This document shows positions 13,339-20,642 of a stretch of DNA of 38,499 bases, piece by piece. The stretch comes from a virus. The stretch lies in the IMG/VR virus record IMGVR_UViG_3300034122_001680, positions 1 through 38,499 of that record. One strand, 5' to 3'. The notes under the pieces are model-generated. The model did not search any database, had not been told where the DNA came from, and saw only the letters and a program-made list of their open reading frames with translations. Made by a program: the position numbers and the translations under genes. How positions within the stretch are numbered: the stretch's first letter is position 1; the number at the start of each line of letters is the position of its first letter.

Positions 13339-15984
13339 TCACTCAGCGTCGTCGTCCATTCCGGCGAACTCAGACAGCTTCATCCAGCTCGTTGCGGCTC
13401 GAACCGCTGACTCGTCACTGCCGTTGAGGCGCCCGACCCGAATCCAGATGCGGTGCCTGTCGCCGTCGATTCTGAGTCGAGTCGAGAACTCAAAACCCAC
13501 CCGAGACAGCATTCCTGACAGGGTTCTGGTCTTCGCATCGACCCCCGCGGCTTTCAATTTCGCAGCCACGTAGGTGGCGGACACGGCATCGCGACCGGCG
13601 ACGATGTCCTCAATGACGAGCTGGGGCTCTGATTTCACCAGCTCGATGACCATCGCCCGGGTGCTTGTGATGGGCGCCCGGCCGTTGGGGACGAAGTCCG
13701 GGTGCATCTGGACTTCCTCCATCAGCCACCGGCGGAGCTGCCCCGGGGAGTCACGGCAGGAGTCGAACAGGTTCGAGAAGTAGCCCTCCTCGCTCAGCGC
13801 GCGGGTCTCCTCCAGGCCCATGGCCGTCTTCAGGAAGAAGTAGCGCCGGTCGGTCTCGGTGATCGGGATCCCGTCGGCGTGGTTCGAAAGGATCAGGTAG
13901 TTGGTGAAGTTGGGGGCCTCGAAGTCGTCCAGCCCCTTGCGGTGGATGTTGATCTTGTCGTTCGTGATGGGGGCCTTGAGGGCCTCGGGAACGTCGTAGA
14001 AGTGGCCCGTCTGGCGGACCTCCTCGATCACGCTCACGGCCTTGCCAGCGGCCCAGCCGGTGAAGTCCCCTGTCAGGGTCTTGCCGTCGATCCGCTTGAT
14101 GTTGGTGCCGCCCATGGCCCACTCGAGCAGCTCGGCCAGGAAGCTCTTGCCCGCGCCTTCGACACCGAACACGTAGGGCGCCCACCTGACCTTGACCCCC
14201 GGGCGGCGGACGTTGTGCGCGAGCCACGACAGGAGGATTCCGCGCTCGCGGTCGTCAGGGAACTGCCTGCGCAGGTAGGACTCGACCATCTTGATGACGG
14301 TCTCCCCGCCCGGCTCGCAGGCCGGCGCCGTGCTCTCGTCGTAGGTGTTCGCCCACACCCCGCCGTCGAGGCTGAAGACCTCGGGCTTCGGAGGGGCGTA
14401 CATGGTGTAGTCGACCGTCCGCACGCCCCACGCGTGGACGGCGTAGAGGCTGGCCGGCTCGCGCAGCGTGGCGCTGCCCTGGCGCAGGGGCATCTTGTCT
14501 GTGTGCAGTGCGTCGAACGCACGTGCGTCGACGAGGACCTTGCGGTCCAGGTCGAAGAACATCTTCTCCTGGGTCACGTACACCCACCGGCTGAGCCAGT
14601 CGGGAGCGCCGGCACTGAGCATGGGCCCGGCAGCGGGGGGCTCGAGCCAGCGGCGGGCGTCGGCGATCGGCAGGCGCACGTTGGTGATGGCAAAGAACCG
14701 GTCCTGCATGGCCTTGACCAGGCGAGCGCGCTCGCCGTCGGTCCATGTGCTGGCGGCCAGCTTCGGGGCGGTCTTGCGCTCCAGCTCGGCGGTGGTGGGC
14801 GTGTCTCGAATGAGAAACAGGGCCTCCTGGACACGGGCCTCGGCCTGCTCGGCCTCGGTGGCGGCGGCCTCCTCCCGCTCCTGCTCGACATCTTCGAGCG
14901 TGCGGACCCAGCGGGTCATGGCCTTGTGGCTCGGCAGCGCCGAGGGACCCGCCCACTCGACGGCCTCGGGGTCGATGCCCGCGTCCAGGTCGCCGAACTT
15001 GAAGTGCCTCACGAGGTCCCACATGTTCTGGGCGTGGCCCTCGAACGGGTCGGTCGCGTGACTGTTGTAAATCCGCAACTCGTCGTCGGTGATCACGGCG
15101 CCGCCCGGTGATCCCCCGCCCTGCAGCCACGTCAGGCGCACGTCGCTGTCTCCCTCGTACTCGAACACCTCGGGCAGCACCTCGGTCACCACCCGGTGCG
15201 GCGGGTACGCCCGGCAGAAGGCCCCGATCAGGCCCGGCTTGCCGCGGGGGTCGACCATGCCAGCCCGGCCCACACGCTCGGCACGGGGCAGCTCGAGGAC
15301 GTCAGGCATCACAAGCGACACCTCGTCGCCCAGGATGCCCTCGGTCAGGCCACTGCGCGTGCCTATGGGGCAGCTCACGCCCGGGTCGATGACCGGGGCG
15401 GCGGTGTAGTGGACTTGGACGGTGCGGAAGACGGTGATGTCGACCGGCAGGCTGAGCCCCCGGGCCCACGCCTCCAGCTCAGGGCCGGTGTGCTGCTCGT
15501 CGAGCCAGAACCAGATGTGCGCCTTGAGCAGGTGTTCCTTGCCCGGGGCGCCCGCGCTGGAGCTGAGCTGCCAGTGGTGGGTGATCTCCTGGAACTCGGC
15601 CGGCAGGCAGTCCTGGATGAACGACGCAACGGCAGACCTCGGGTCGTCCAGGTCGATGCCCTCGGGCATGACCCACCCGTCGACATCCAGGCACGCCCAT
15701 TGGTGGGCCGCCTCGGTGAAGTGCTCGAGGTCGCGGGTCGTCTCGACGCCTCCCTCGTGCTTGGTGCCGGCGTCGTCGTGGGCCAGGTGCCGGCCGCGGA
15801 TGGCGCACCTGCGGGGCTGCTCCTCCAGCATGGCCAGCACGCCGGACAGGCCCCGGATGTCGCTGACCTGGTAGGCCTCGGCGGTGAACTGCTTGGCCCG
15901 GTCGTACGGCTCGATGCCGTCGGAGGTCCAGCGCTTGGTGAGCAGAGGACCCTTGCTGGTCAGAACGGTGATGAAGTCGCTCAT
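13339..15984 (-). CDS. Primase-helicase: AEP-like primase fused to SF3 (DUF5906-like) helicase (881 aa)
   Basis: The protein should prime and unwind at the phage origin. In the N-terminal half, WACLDVDG (Asp100 and Asp102) and HLLKAHIWFWLD (residues 151-162) fit the hDhD and sxH-type motifs of archaeo-eukaryotic primases. In the C-terminal half, Walker A GVEGAGKS is at 607-614, Walker B-like VSVIEEV at 650-656, and NYLILSNHADGIPITETDRR supplies the motif C/arginine-finger region of D5/DUF5906 helicases. A Glu-rich helical linker lies at about 365-400. ATG 15984 lacks a clear ribosome-binding site; the palindrome GACAGCCTGGCTGTC stands 57 bases upstream. It is the largest gene of the leftward replication operon. 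Confidence 0.92.
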   Translation of the reverse strand: MSDFITVLTSKGPLLTKRWTSDGIEPYDRAKQFTAEAYQVSDIRGLSGVLAMLEEQPRRCAIRGRHLAHDDAGTKHEGGVETTRDLEHFTEAAHQWACLDVDGWVMPEGIDLDDPRSAVASFIQDCLPAEFQEITHHWQLSSSAGAPGKEHLLKAHIWFWLDEQHTGPELEAWARGLSLPVDITVFRTVQVHYTAAPVIDPGVSCPIGTRSGLTEGILGDEVSLVMPDVLELPRAERVGRAGMVDPRGKPGLIGAFCRAYPPHRVVTEVLPEVFEYEGDSDVRLTWLQGGGSPGGAVITDDELRIYNSHATDPFEGHAQNMWDLVRHFKFGDLDAGIDPEAVEWAGPSALPSHKAMTRWVRTLEDVEQEREEAAATEAEQAEARVQEALFLIRDTPTTAELERKTAPKLAASTWTDGERARLVKAMQDRFFAITNVRLPIADARRWLEPPAAGPMLSAGAPDWLSRWVYVTQEKMFFDLDRKVLVDARAFDALHTDKMPLRQGSATLREPASLYAVHAWGVRTVDYTMYAPPKPEVFSLDGGVWANTYDESTAPACEPGGETVIKMVESYLRRQFPDDRERGILLSWLAHNVRRPGVKVRWAPYVFGVEGAGKSFLAELLEWAMGGTNIKRIDGKTLTGDFTGWAAGKAVSVIEEVRQTGHFYDVPEALKAPITNDKINIHRKGLDDFEAPNFTNYLILSNHADGIPITETDRRYFFLKTAMGLEETRALSEEGYFSNLFDSCRDSPGQLRRWLMEEVQMHPDFVPNGRAPITSTRAMVIELVKSEPQLVIEDIVAGRDAVSATYVAAKLKAAGVDAKTRTLSGMLSRVGFEFSTRLRIDGDRHRIWIRVGRLNGSDESAVRAATSWMKLSEFAGMDDDAE

Positions 15985-16040
15985 GGAATGAACAGCGGCC
16001 TGGTGGCCGCCGTTTGGAATTGGGTGGTTATTGTCGCCCT

Positions 16041-16055
16041 GACAGCCTGGCTGTC
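16041..16055. promoter_or_regulatory. Palindrome GACAGCCTGGCTGTC upstream of the primase gene
   Basis: The 15 bases are perfectly symmetric (seven pairs around one base) and match the palindrome of leader module A at 14 of 15 positions, the difference being the central base. It lies in the 110-base gap between the 16095 stop and the primase start. The rest of the module A leader is not shared, so the palindrome itself is the conserved unit. Confidence 0.65.
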
Positions 16056-16094
16056 CAAATGGCGCACGCTATCGACCTGCGGCGGTCGATTGCC

Positions 16095-16328
16095 TCAGGC
16101 TATTGCCTTCTGTGCGATGAGCTGCTTGGCCGCGCGGACCACGGCCTCCAGCTCGAGCGGGTCCAGGCGGATCTCGCCAGGCTTGCTGTCGTCGTCGGTC
16201 TGGCGAAGGACGATAAACGCGCCCCCGCCCTCGTCCTCGAGGCGGACGTAGGTGTTGCCCTCGCCGAAGACGGGGTGCTTGCCGGCCAGGTGGACGGACA
16301 CTTCGAGTGTGGTTGTGATGCAGGTCAT
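16095..16328 (-). CDS. Small acidic protein (77 aa)
   Basis: A beta-strand pattern (ITTTLEVSVHLAG, YVRLEDEGGGAFIVLRQ) is followed by a helix (PLELEAVVRAAKQLIAQKAI). ATG 16328 overlaps the stop of the upstream gene by ATGA. It is the last small gene before the primase-helicase. Similar small beta-beta-helix proteins with IRLDxxELxxLxxAA patterns are common in phage replication regions; function unknown. Confidence 0.8.
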   Translation of the reverse strand: MTCITTTLEVSVHLAGKHPVFGEGNTYVRLEDEGGGAFIVLRQTDDDSKPGEIRLDPLELEAVVRAAKQLIAQKAIA

Positions 16329-16561
16329 CGACCAATCTCCTTTAGCAGCCGGGGCCCGGCCGAGTAAACGCGGATCTTCTTAGCCCCGCGCCTTGGGTTC
16401 GGCCTGAGCGTCGAGGCCACCCAGCCCTTGCTGGCTGCGTAGGCCAGCGTGGCGTGGACGTTGTGTGGCACCACGCCCCACTTGGTGCCGATGTCTGCAG
16501 CGGTGAGTTCCTCTTCGGGGTTCACGGCGAAAAACACCGCCACGTGGGTGACGATGCTCAT
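16325..16561 (-). CDS. Small winged-helix-like protein (78 aa)
   Basis: Residues 15-50 (EEELTAADIGTKWGVVPHNV, HATLAYAASKGWVAS) read as a helix-turn-helix followed by a basic wing, RPNPRRGAKKIRVYSAG. It is probably a DNA-binding regulator or replication accessory. ATG 16561 overlaps the upstream stop by ATGA and its own stop overlaps the next start. A replicative repressor or activator of the leftward operon would fit; no specific family was recognised. Confidence 0.8.
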   Translation of the reverse strand: MSIVTHVAVFFAVNPEEELTAADIGTKWGVVPHNVHATLAYAASKGWVASTLRPNPRRGAKKIRVYSAGPRLLKEIGR

Positions 16562-16779
16562 GACTGCCCCCTTGCGCGGATGGCGGCTCTGAATTGCTCC
16601 GCGTAGGACTCCGAAACAAAGCCTTGCTCGATAGCCTGAGCAATCACGGCCTCGCGCTCCTGCGCGGCGACAACGGCGGCAAAATCGTCAAGCACAGCGG
16701 CAAAGCGACAAACAATGTCGATTTGTGCGGTTTCAAACCCAGCCTCCCGCGCCATGCGGATGATGTCATCTCTGTTCAT
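16558..16779 (-). CDS. Small helical protein, paralogue of its upstream neighbour (73 aa)
   Basis: MNRDDIIRMAREAGF at the start and AAIRARGQS at the end match the 16776-17084 product (MNEDIIKWAREAGV, AAIRARGNT), with a shared FAA-VAA-ERE helix between. The two genes arose by tandem duplication; identical 21-base segments encode the AAIRARG ends (16568-16588 and 16786-16806). ATG 16779 was chosen over an upstream in-frame start because AGGGG lies eight bases before it and because it forms an ATGA overlap. Proteins beginning MNxDDIIRMAREAG are frequent in phages; function unknown. Confidence 0.85.
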   Translation of the reverse strand: MNRDDIIRMAREAGFETAQIDIVCRFAAVLDDFAAVVAAQEREAVIAQAIEQGFVSESYAEQFRAAIRARGQS

Positions 16780-17084
16780 GTGTTCCCCCTTGCGCGGATG
16801 GCGGCTGCTGCCTTGGTGCCGTAAATCTTGATTCCAGTCCCGAGGTGCATATCGCAAACGGTCTCTTTTGCCACCTTCGCACACGCCTCGCGCTCGGCCT
16901 CGACCTCGATCTCAATCTCGCGCTCGTAGCTCTTCTGTTGCAGGGCCAAGGTGTGCTCGTAGTTCTTGCGCTCGGCTGCGGCGACAAGGGCGGCGAAGCG
17001 GGCAAGCGCCGCCATTAGCGTCAACTCGGTATGCGCGGCGTACACACCAGCCTCCCGTGCCCATTTGATGATGTCTTCGTTCAT
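16776..17084 (-). CDS. Small helical protein, paralogue of its downstream neighbour (102 aa)
   Basis: The product starts MNEDIIKWAREAG and ends AAAIRARGNT. It is 29 residues longer than its paralogue because of a Glu/Lys-rich central helix (REIEIEVEAEREACAKVAKE) and VCDMHLGTGIKIYG. A coiled coil is likely at residues 35-75. AAGGAGCAGAGA lies before ATG 17084; the open frame continues upstream but overlaps the neighbour gene out of frame. Both paralogues lie in an uninterrupted ATGA chain. Function unknown. Confidence 0.85.
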   Translation of the reverse strand: MNEDIIKWAREAGVYAAHTELTLMAALARFAALVAAAERKNYEHTLALQQKSYEREIEIEVEAEREACAKVAKETVCDMHLGTGIKIYGTKAAAAIRARGNT

Positions 17085-17305
17085 TCTCTGCTCCTTGCGC
17101 CGTATTCGTGCCAATGCTTCTCGCAGATCGCGCCGAATGCAGTGCTGCCATCTCTGTCCCAGTACGCAGGGACACCGCCGTATTGCGACGGACATCCGCA
17201 TGACAGGGTGAACTTTGGCTCCCGCTCCGCAGGCGTGGTGTAGTTAGGCTTGCCACCGCAATAGCTTTTAACCCACGGCTCCGGCTGCTCGTGTGTGACC
17301 TTCAT
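17081..17305 (-). CDS. Small cysteine/aromatic protein (74 aa)
   Basis: Four cysteines (SYCGG, SCGCPSQYGG, AICEKHWHEYG) with His residues near the end suggest a small zinc-binding fold. ATG 17305 overlaps the upstream stop by ATGA with GAGG five bases before it; a GTG two codons earlier is also possible. It belongs to the leftward chain of small genes. No family recognised. Confidence 0.75.
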   Translation of the reverse strand: MKVTHEQPEPWVKSYCGGKPNYTTPAEREPKFTLSCGCPSQYGGVPAYWDRDGSTAFGAICEKHWHEYGARSRE

Positions 17306-17490
17306 GACCACCTCGTCACAACGTCAGCCATCAGCGAGCGGCAGTCCTCGGCCGTCTGAGTGGCGTTGCCACCGTGCTTCAGGAAGGTTCGCAGCTTCTG
17401 ATCCACCTCCCACAGAAGGGCGTGCATCTCTGCCGCGGCCAGGGCCATCTCGGCCTGCTGCGGGTCGTCGAACTCGATCGTGACTTTCAT
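17302..17490 (-). CDS. Small helical protein, MKVTIEFDD type (62 aa)
   Basis: MKVTIEFDDPQQAEMALAAA followed by EMHALLWEVDQKLRTFLKHG is a beta strand plus two helices. This MKVTIEFDDxxEAxxAL...LWExDxxLR pattern is frequent among small phage proteins, from memory, without known function. AAAGGA lies six bases before ATG 17490, and the start and stop both overlap their neighbours by ATGA. It is the second gene of the leftward replication operon. Confidence 0.85.
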   Translation of the reverse strand: MKVTIEFDDPQQAEMALAAAEMHALLWEVDQKLRTFLKHGGNATQTAEDCRSLMADVVTRWS

Positions 17491-17771
17491 TGCATTCCTT
17501 TCTTGGCCCAGGCCATGTAAGTGTCGTAGTCGTGGAAGATCCGGCCCTCCCGGTGGACGCACCCGTCGGGCGCCCAGATCGTCGCGTCCTTGATCGGTAC
17601 GGCGCCGCGCATGGTGACGATCAGCTCCGGGCCGTGTTCGCCGACCAGGAACCCGAACGCCGGGCACGGCAGGATGTCGACGAGCTGGTTCTTCTCGCCG
17701 TACTGGTGGATGAGGATGCTGTACGAGTGGTCGTCCGTACGCATCAGGAAGAGCTGTTGCTGTTCTGGCAT
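17487..17771 (-). CDS. First gene of the leftward replication operon (94 aa)
   Basis: The product is beta-rich (YSILIHQYGEKNQLVDILPC, ELIVTMRGAVPIKDATIWA) with a C-terminal YDTYMAWAKKG helix. No membrane segment or clear metal site. It faces the divergent control region 17772-17940. A near copy of the GACAGCC palindrome ends one base before its ATG, a position where a bound regulator would block translation initiation or early elongation. Family not recognised. Confidence 0.75.
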   Translation of the reverse strand: MPEQQQLFLMRTDDHSYSILIHQYGEKNQLVDILPCPAFGFLVGEHGPELIVTMRGAVPIKDATIWAPDGCVHREGRIFHDYDTYMAWAKKGMQ

Positions 17772-17940
17772 GTGAGCCTTGCTGTCGTTTGTGACGTTCG
17801 CAATGTATGAGAAAACGAAACGACCGGCACATTCCCGACAGCTTTACTTGGGCATTAGTTCCGGTGATGTTGGGCAGATATACTTGCGGCCACGCTGAAG
17901 TAAGACAGCGTGACTGTTCAACGCAAGAAAGGAGGACCGA
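17772..17940. promoter_or_regulatory. Divergent control region between the two replication operons
   Basis: This 169-base gap separates the leftward (17771) and rightward (17941) operons. At each side is a degenerate copy of GACAGCCNGGCTGTC: GTGAGCCTTGCTGTC at 17772-17786 and GACAGCGTGACTGTT at 17904-17918, each with 12 of 15 matches. TATACT at 17879-17884 is a good rightward -10, but no matching -35 stands 17 bases before it. The rightward ribosome-binding site is AAGGAGGACC. Coordinated repression of both operons by one regulator is the simplest reading. Confidence 0.55.
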
Positions 17941-18120
17941 GTGTCCAAGCAGTTGAGAATAGGCGCGACGGTCACGTACCGCACGCCGCGCGGTGGCCAG
18001 GAGGGCATCGGCAAGATCGTCGACGTCCACCAGACCGAGCGTGGCCTGTGGTACGAGGTCAAGGACCGCAACACCGGCGCGGTCGTGCGCCTGCGTGTCA
18101 GCTCGATGGAGCTGGCATGA
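17941..18120 (+). CDS. Small SH3-like protein, first gene of rightward replication operon (59 aa)
   Basis: The GTG start at 17941 follows AAGGAGGACCGA, an ideal ribosome-binding site. The sequence MSKQLRIGATVTYRTPRGGQ, EGIGKIVDVHQTERGLWYEV, then VVRLRVSSMELA, is a small all-beta protein with KOW/SH3-like spacing. Similar proteins with the pattern IGxxVxYRTPxG...GKVVDxHxTERGxWYEV are common in phages; I know of no assigned function. The stop overlaps the next ATG as ATGA. Too short and wrongly started to be found by simple ATG searches. Confidence 0.85.
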   Translation: MSKQLRIGATVTYRTPRGGQEGIGKIVDVHQTERGLWYEVKDRNTGAVVRLRVSSMELA

Positions 18121-18269
18121 AGCCGGCGGCGCACTTCCTTCCAGGCAAGGCGGTGCGCCGCGCTTGGCCTTTCCCGGTGTCGGTCGACACCAAGGGCAAC
18201 GCCACTTGCACGTTGCCGCCCAAGCAACCCAAGCGCGAGCTGGCCAAGCTGCCTGACGCGCTCTTCTGA
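18117..18269 (+). CDS. Small basic protein (50 aa)
   Basis: MKPAAHFLPGKAVRRAWPFP followed by VSVDTKGNATCTLPPKQPKR and a short helix. The ATG overlaps the upstream stop (ATGA). Positive charge and proline content suggest a flexible binding peptide. No family recognised. Existence is supported by the overlap and by the reading frame ending only eight bases before the next ATG. Confidence 0.7.
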   Translation: MKPAAHFLPGKAVRRAWPFPVSVDTKGNATCTLPPKQPKRELAKLPDALF

Positions 18270-18277
18270 AAACCACC

Positions 18278-18748
18278 ATGTTCACCATCACCATTCAAAA
18301 GCCCACCGGCGAGGAGGCGATCGCCGAACTCGTGCGCGTGGCCAAGTTCTACGAGCGGTTCGAGGGCGCCAGTGCCCAAGGGGTTGGGAGTATCCCGGCC
18401 GATACCGAGGGGGCGGCCGAGGCACAGGCGCCCTCACCCCGCAAACCGCGTGCGAAGAAGAGCGAGCCCGGCGCCTCGCTGGAAAGCGGCCAGTTCGGAG
18501 CTGCGGTCAAGGAGCTGAGCCAGGCCGCACCGGCGCCGGAGCCTGCGCCAGAGCCTGCGCCTGCCCCAGCGCCCGCAGCGCTGGACGGCGAGGCCCTGCG
18601 GGTCAAGATCCGCACGGTCCTAACGCCCTTGATGAAGGGCGAGAAGGCGGGCGCCGCCCGGGCTTTGATCAAGACCTATGGCGACAGCATCACTGCCATC
18701 GCCGATGACAAGTTGCCGGCCCTGCTGGCAGAAGCGGAGGCCCTGTGA
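18278..18748 (+). CDS. Protein with disordered Pro/Ala linker (156 aa)
   Basis: An N-terminal helical segment (IQKPTGEEAIAELVRVAKFY) is followed by a long disordered linker: basic SPRKPRAKKS, then alternating Pro/Ala/Glu (QAAPAPEPAPEPAPAPAPAA, residues about 84-103). The C-terminal domain (ALRVKIRTVLTPLMKGEKAG, AARALIKTYGDSITAIADDK, LPALLAEAEAL) resembles small phage proteins with SAP/rho-like helical repeats. It might tether a DNA- or RNA-binding module to a partner. Its stop overlaps the next GTG start. Confidence 0.8.
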   Translation: MFTITIQKPTGEEAIAELVRVAKFYERFEGASAQGVGSIPADTEGAAEAQAPSPRKPRAKKSEPGASLESGQFGAAVKELSQAAPAPEPAPEPAPAPAPAALDGEALRVKIRTVLTPLMKGEKAGAARALIKTYGDSITAIADDKLPALLAEAEAL

Positions 18749-19008
18749 GCGACAACCTGTCCCCTCAAGTTCTGATCATTCTGCAGGACAACCCCCAGAC
18801 CGGTGAGCTGGACGTTGGCGGCGTGCAGCGCCCCACCGAGTTCAACCCGAAGAGCCCGGCCCACGTGGTCGGCAAGTTTATCGCCGAGAACCTGAACCAG
18901 ATCGTGATGGCCGCGGCGAACGCCAGCCGCGCCAACGCGCCGGACGTGGGCGAGTCGATCATCGGCCCGGACCGCGAGCGCACGATCGTCCTGCCGGGGG
19001 CCGCATGA
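18745..19008 (+). CDS. Conserved-looking small phage protein (87 aa)
   Basis: Translation begins at GTG 18745, overlapping the previous stop (GTGA). The product (LSPQVLIILQDNPQTGELDV, FNPKSPAHVVGKFIAENLNQ, IVMAAANASRA) is an alpha/beta protein without signal or metal motif. Small proteins with LxxxxP...AHxxGxFxxxNLxxI patterns occur before DUF2800 nucleases in related phages, from memory. Function unknown. Confidence 0.75.
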   Translation: MSDNLSPQVLIILQDNPQTGELDVGGVQRPTEFNPKSPAHVVGKFIAENLNQIVMAAANASRANAPDVGESIIGPDRERTIVLPGAA

Positions 19009-19163
19009 GAACCGCCATGCTGCGCCGAGCACGCGCGTTGTGGAACAGCCCCACGGCGTCGCGCGAGACCAACCGCTGCAACCAGCTGAAGTGGGCCCGG
19101 GCCGTCGCCAGGCTGGGCGAGAAGTGGCTGCTGGCCGCGCCCGTGGAGCGGCGGTCGTGCTGA
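19005..19163 (+). CDS. Small basic helical protein (52 aa)
   Basis: ATG 19005 overlaps the preceding TGA. The product MRTAMLRRARALWNSPTASR, ETNRCNQLKWARAVARLGEK, WLLAAPVERRSC is strongly basic and helical, with WNS-R-NR-NQ-KWA-V-LG-KWLLA resembling short phage proteins that follow this arrangement in other genomes (from memory). Likely nucleic-acid contact, but unproven. Confidence 0.75.
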   Translation: MRTAMLRRARALWNSPTASRETNRCNQLKWARAVARLGEKWLLAAPVERRSC

Positions 19164-19369
19164 CGCCCGAAGAGCAAGAGCGCCTGGCCTACATCCAGGG
19201 CGACCTGGCCAAGGCCGAGCTGTTGCAGGCGCTCCTCGACGCCCAAGAGGAAGCTCAGGCTTGCACGGACGAGTTGGACGCCTACCACAACGGATTCGAC
19301 GACGGCTACGAGGTCGGCCTGGAGGAAGGCAAGAACGCAGCCGAGCACGAAGGGAGCACATGTGACTGA
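19157..19369 (+). CDS. Acidic coiled protein (70 aa)
   Basis: The likely start is GTG 19157, with GGAG eight bases upstream, overlapping the previous gene by seven bases; the earlier in-frame ATG at 19040 lies within the previous gene and encodes a Gly/Arg/Ala-rich shadow. The product LTPEEQERLAYIQGDLAKAE, LLQALLDAQEEAQACTDELD is a helical coiled coil followed by the acidic GFDDGYEVGLEEGKNAAEHE. Located directly before the DUF2800 nuclease with overlap. Function unknown. Confidence 0.75.
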   Translation: MLTPEEQERLAYIQGDLAKAELLQALLDAQEEAQACTDELDAYHNGFDDGYEVGLEEGKNAAEHEGSTCD

Positions 19370-20588
19370 AGAGCAACGCAAGCACGCCAAGCTGTCGGCC
19401 AGCGGCTTCAAGAAGTGGGCGACTTGCACGATGTCACCCTGGCTCGAGAAGGACATCGAGGACGAGGACAGCGACTTCAGCCGCGAGGGCACCTGCGCGC
19501 ACGGGGTGGCCGAGGCCCGGCTCAGCAAGTGGCTGGCCCCCAAGCTGAACCACCCCCGGGAGTCCAGCGTCGACGGCTTCGAGGAGTTCTTCAGCGCCGA
19601 GTTCAGCGCCCACGTGCAGGACTTCGTTGATTACTGCATCGGCCGCGTCGAGCAGGCGCAGAAGGAGCACGGGCCCGCCAACGTGGCCGTCCTGCTCGAG
19701 CAGCGCCTGGACTTCAGCGAGTGGGTCCCAGAGGGGTTCGGCACCGGAGACGTCGTGATCATCACGCCGGGCAAGGTGATCGTGATCGACCTCAAGTTCG
19801 GCAAGGGGATCCGTGTCGAGGGCAAGGGCAATGGGCAGCTCCGGCTGTACGGCCTGGGCGCCTTCAACATGTACCACCTGCTGTACGACTTCAACGAGGT
19901 CGAGGTGGTCATCCACCAGCCGCGCCTGGAGAACGTGGGTGGCGACACCCTGCCTGTCCGGGGGCCCGACGGCATCCTGGAGTGGGCCGAGCAGGTCGTG
20001 CGGCCGCGTGCTGCGATCGCATGGCAAGGCCTGCACGGGGACTTCAGCAAGGCCCGTTTCGCGCCGGGCGAGCACTGCTCGCAGGCGTTCTGCAAGGCGC
20101 GGTTCACGTGCTCTGCGCGTGCCCGCTACATGCTGGAGCTGGCCGAGCAGCCGTTCAGTCTGGACGAGCCCGACACGCTGACCGTCGAGCAGCTCGAGTC
20201 GGTGGTGGACAAGGCCGACCTGGCAGTGAAGTGGGCGAGCGACTGCAAGTCGTACCTCCTCAAGCAGGCCAACGACGGCAAGGTCCAGCTGCAGCGCTAC
20301 GAGCTGGTCGAGGGCCGCAGCAACCGCATCATCAAGGACCCGGTGCAGGCCGCGCACGTGCTGATCCACAACGGGTTCAAGGCCGGGGACATCTACAAGG
20401 ACCCCGAGCTGGCCAACCTGACCTCGCTTGAGAAGCTGGTCGGCGCCAAGAAGTTGAGCGAATTGCTCGGGGATCTGTTGCACAAGCCGACAGGTAAACC
20501 GACACTCGCCCCACGCGGATCGGGCAAGACAGCTGTCGAGCCACGTTCATCGACGACAGCCACGCAAGCATTTGGTGACCTGGACTGA
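19362..20588 (+). CDS. DUF2800 family Cas4/RecB-like nuclease (408 aa)
   Basis: The start is GTG 19362 (AGGGAG upstream). Early residues KLSASGFKKWATC and REGTCAHGVAEARL match the DUF2800 entrance motif. The nuclease core appears as GTGDVVIITPGKVIVIDLKFGKG (Asp129 region and D-x-K near residue 146-148, read in two parts), followed by NGQLRLYGLGA, a QxxxY-type motif IV. A C-terminal cysteine group HCSQAFCKARFTCSARA resembles the Cas4 iron-sulfur cluster ligands. It probably resects DNA ends for recombination, with the SSB-like DUF2815 protein coded just downstream. Length is typical. Confidence 0.92.
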   Translation: MTEEQRKHAKLSASGFKKWATCTMSPWLEKDIEDEDSDFSREGTCAHGVAEARLSKWLAPKLNHPRESSVDGFEEFFSAEFSAHVQDFVDYCIGRVEQAQKEHGPANVAVLLEQRLDFSEWVPEGFGTGDVVIITPGKVIVIDLKFGKGIRVEGKGNGQLRLYGLGAFNMYHLLYDFNEVEVVIHQPRLENVGGDTLPVRGPDGILEWAEQVVRPRAAIAWQGLHGDFSKARFAPGEHCSQAFCKARFTCSARARYMLELAEQPFSLDEPDTLTVEQLESVVDKADLAVKWASDCKSYLLKQANDGKVQLQRYELVEGRSNRIIKDPVQAAHVLIHNGFKAGDIYKDPELANLTSLEKLVGAKKLSELLGDLLHKPTGKPTLAPRGSGKTAVEPRSSTTATQAFGDLD

Positions 20589-20642
20589 CAGTTCGCCGAA
20601 CCGCGCCCGGCGGAACCGGGCAACTTAAACTGAAAGAAGCAA

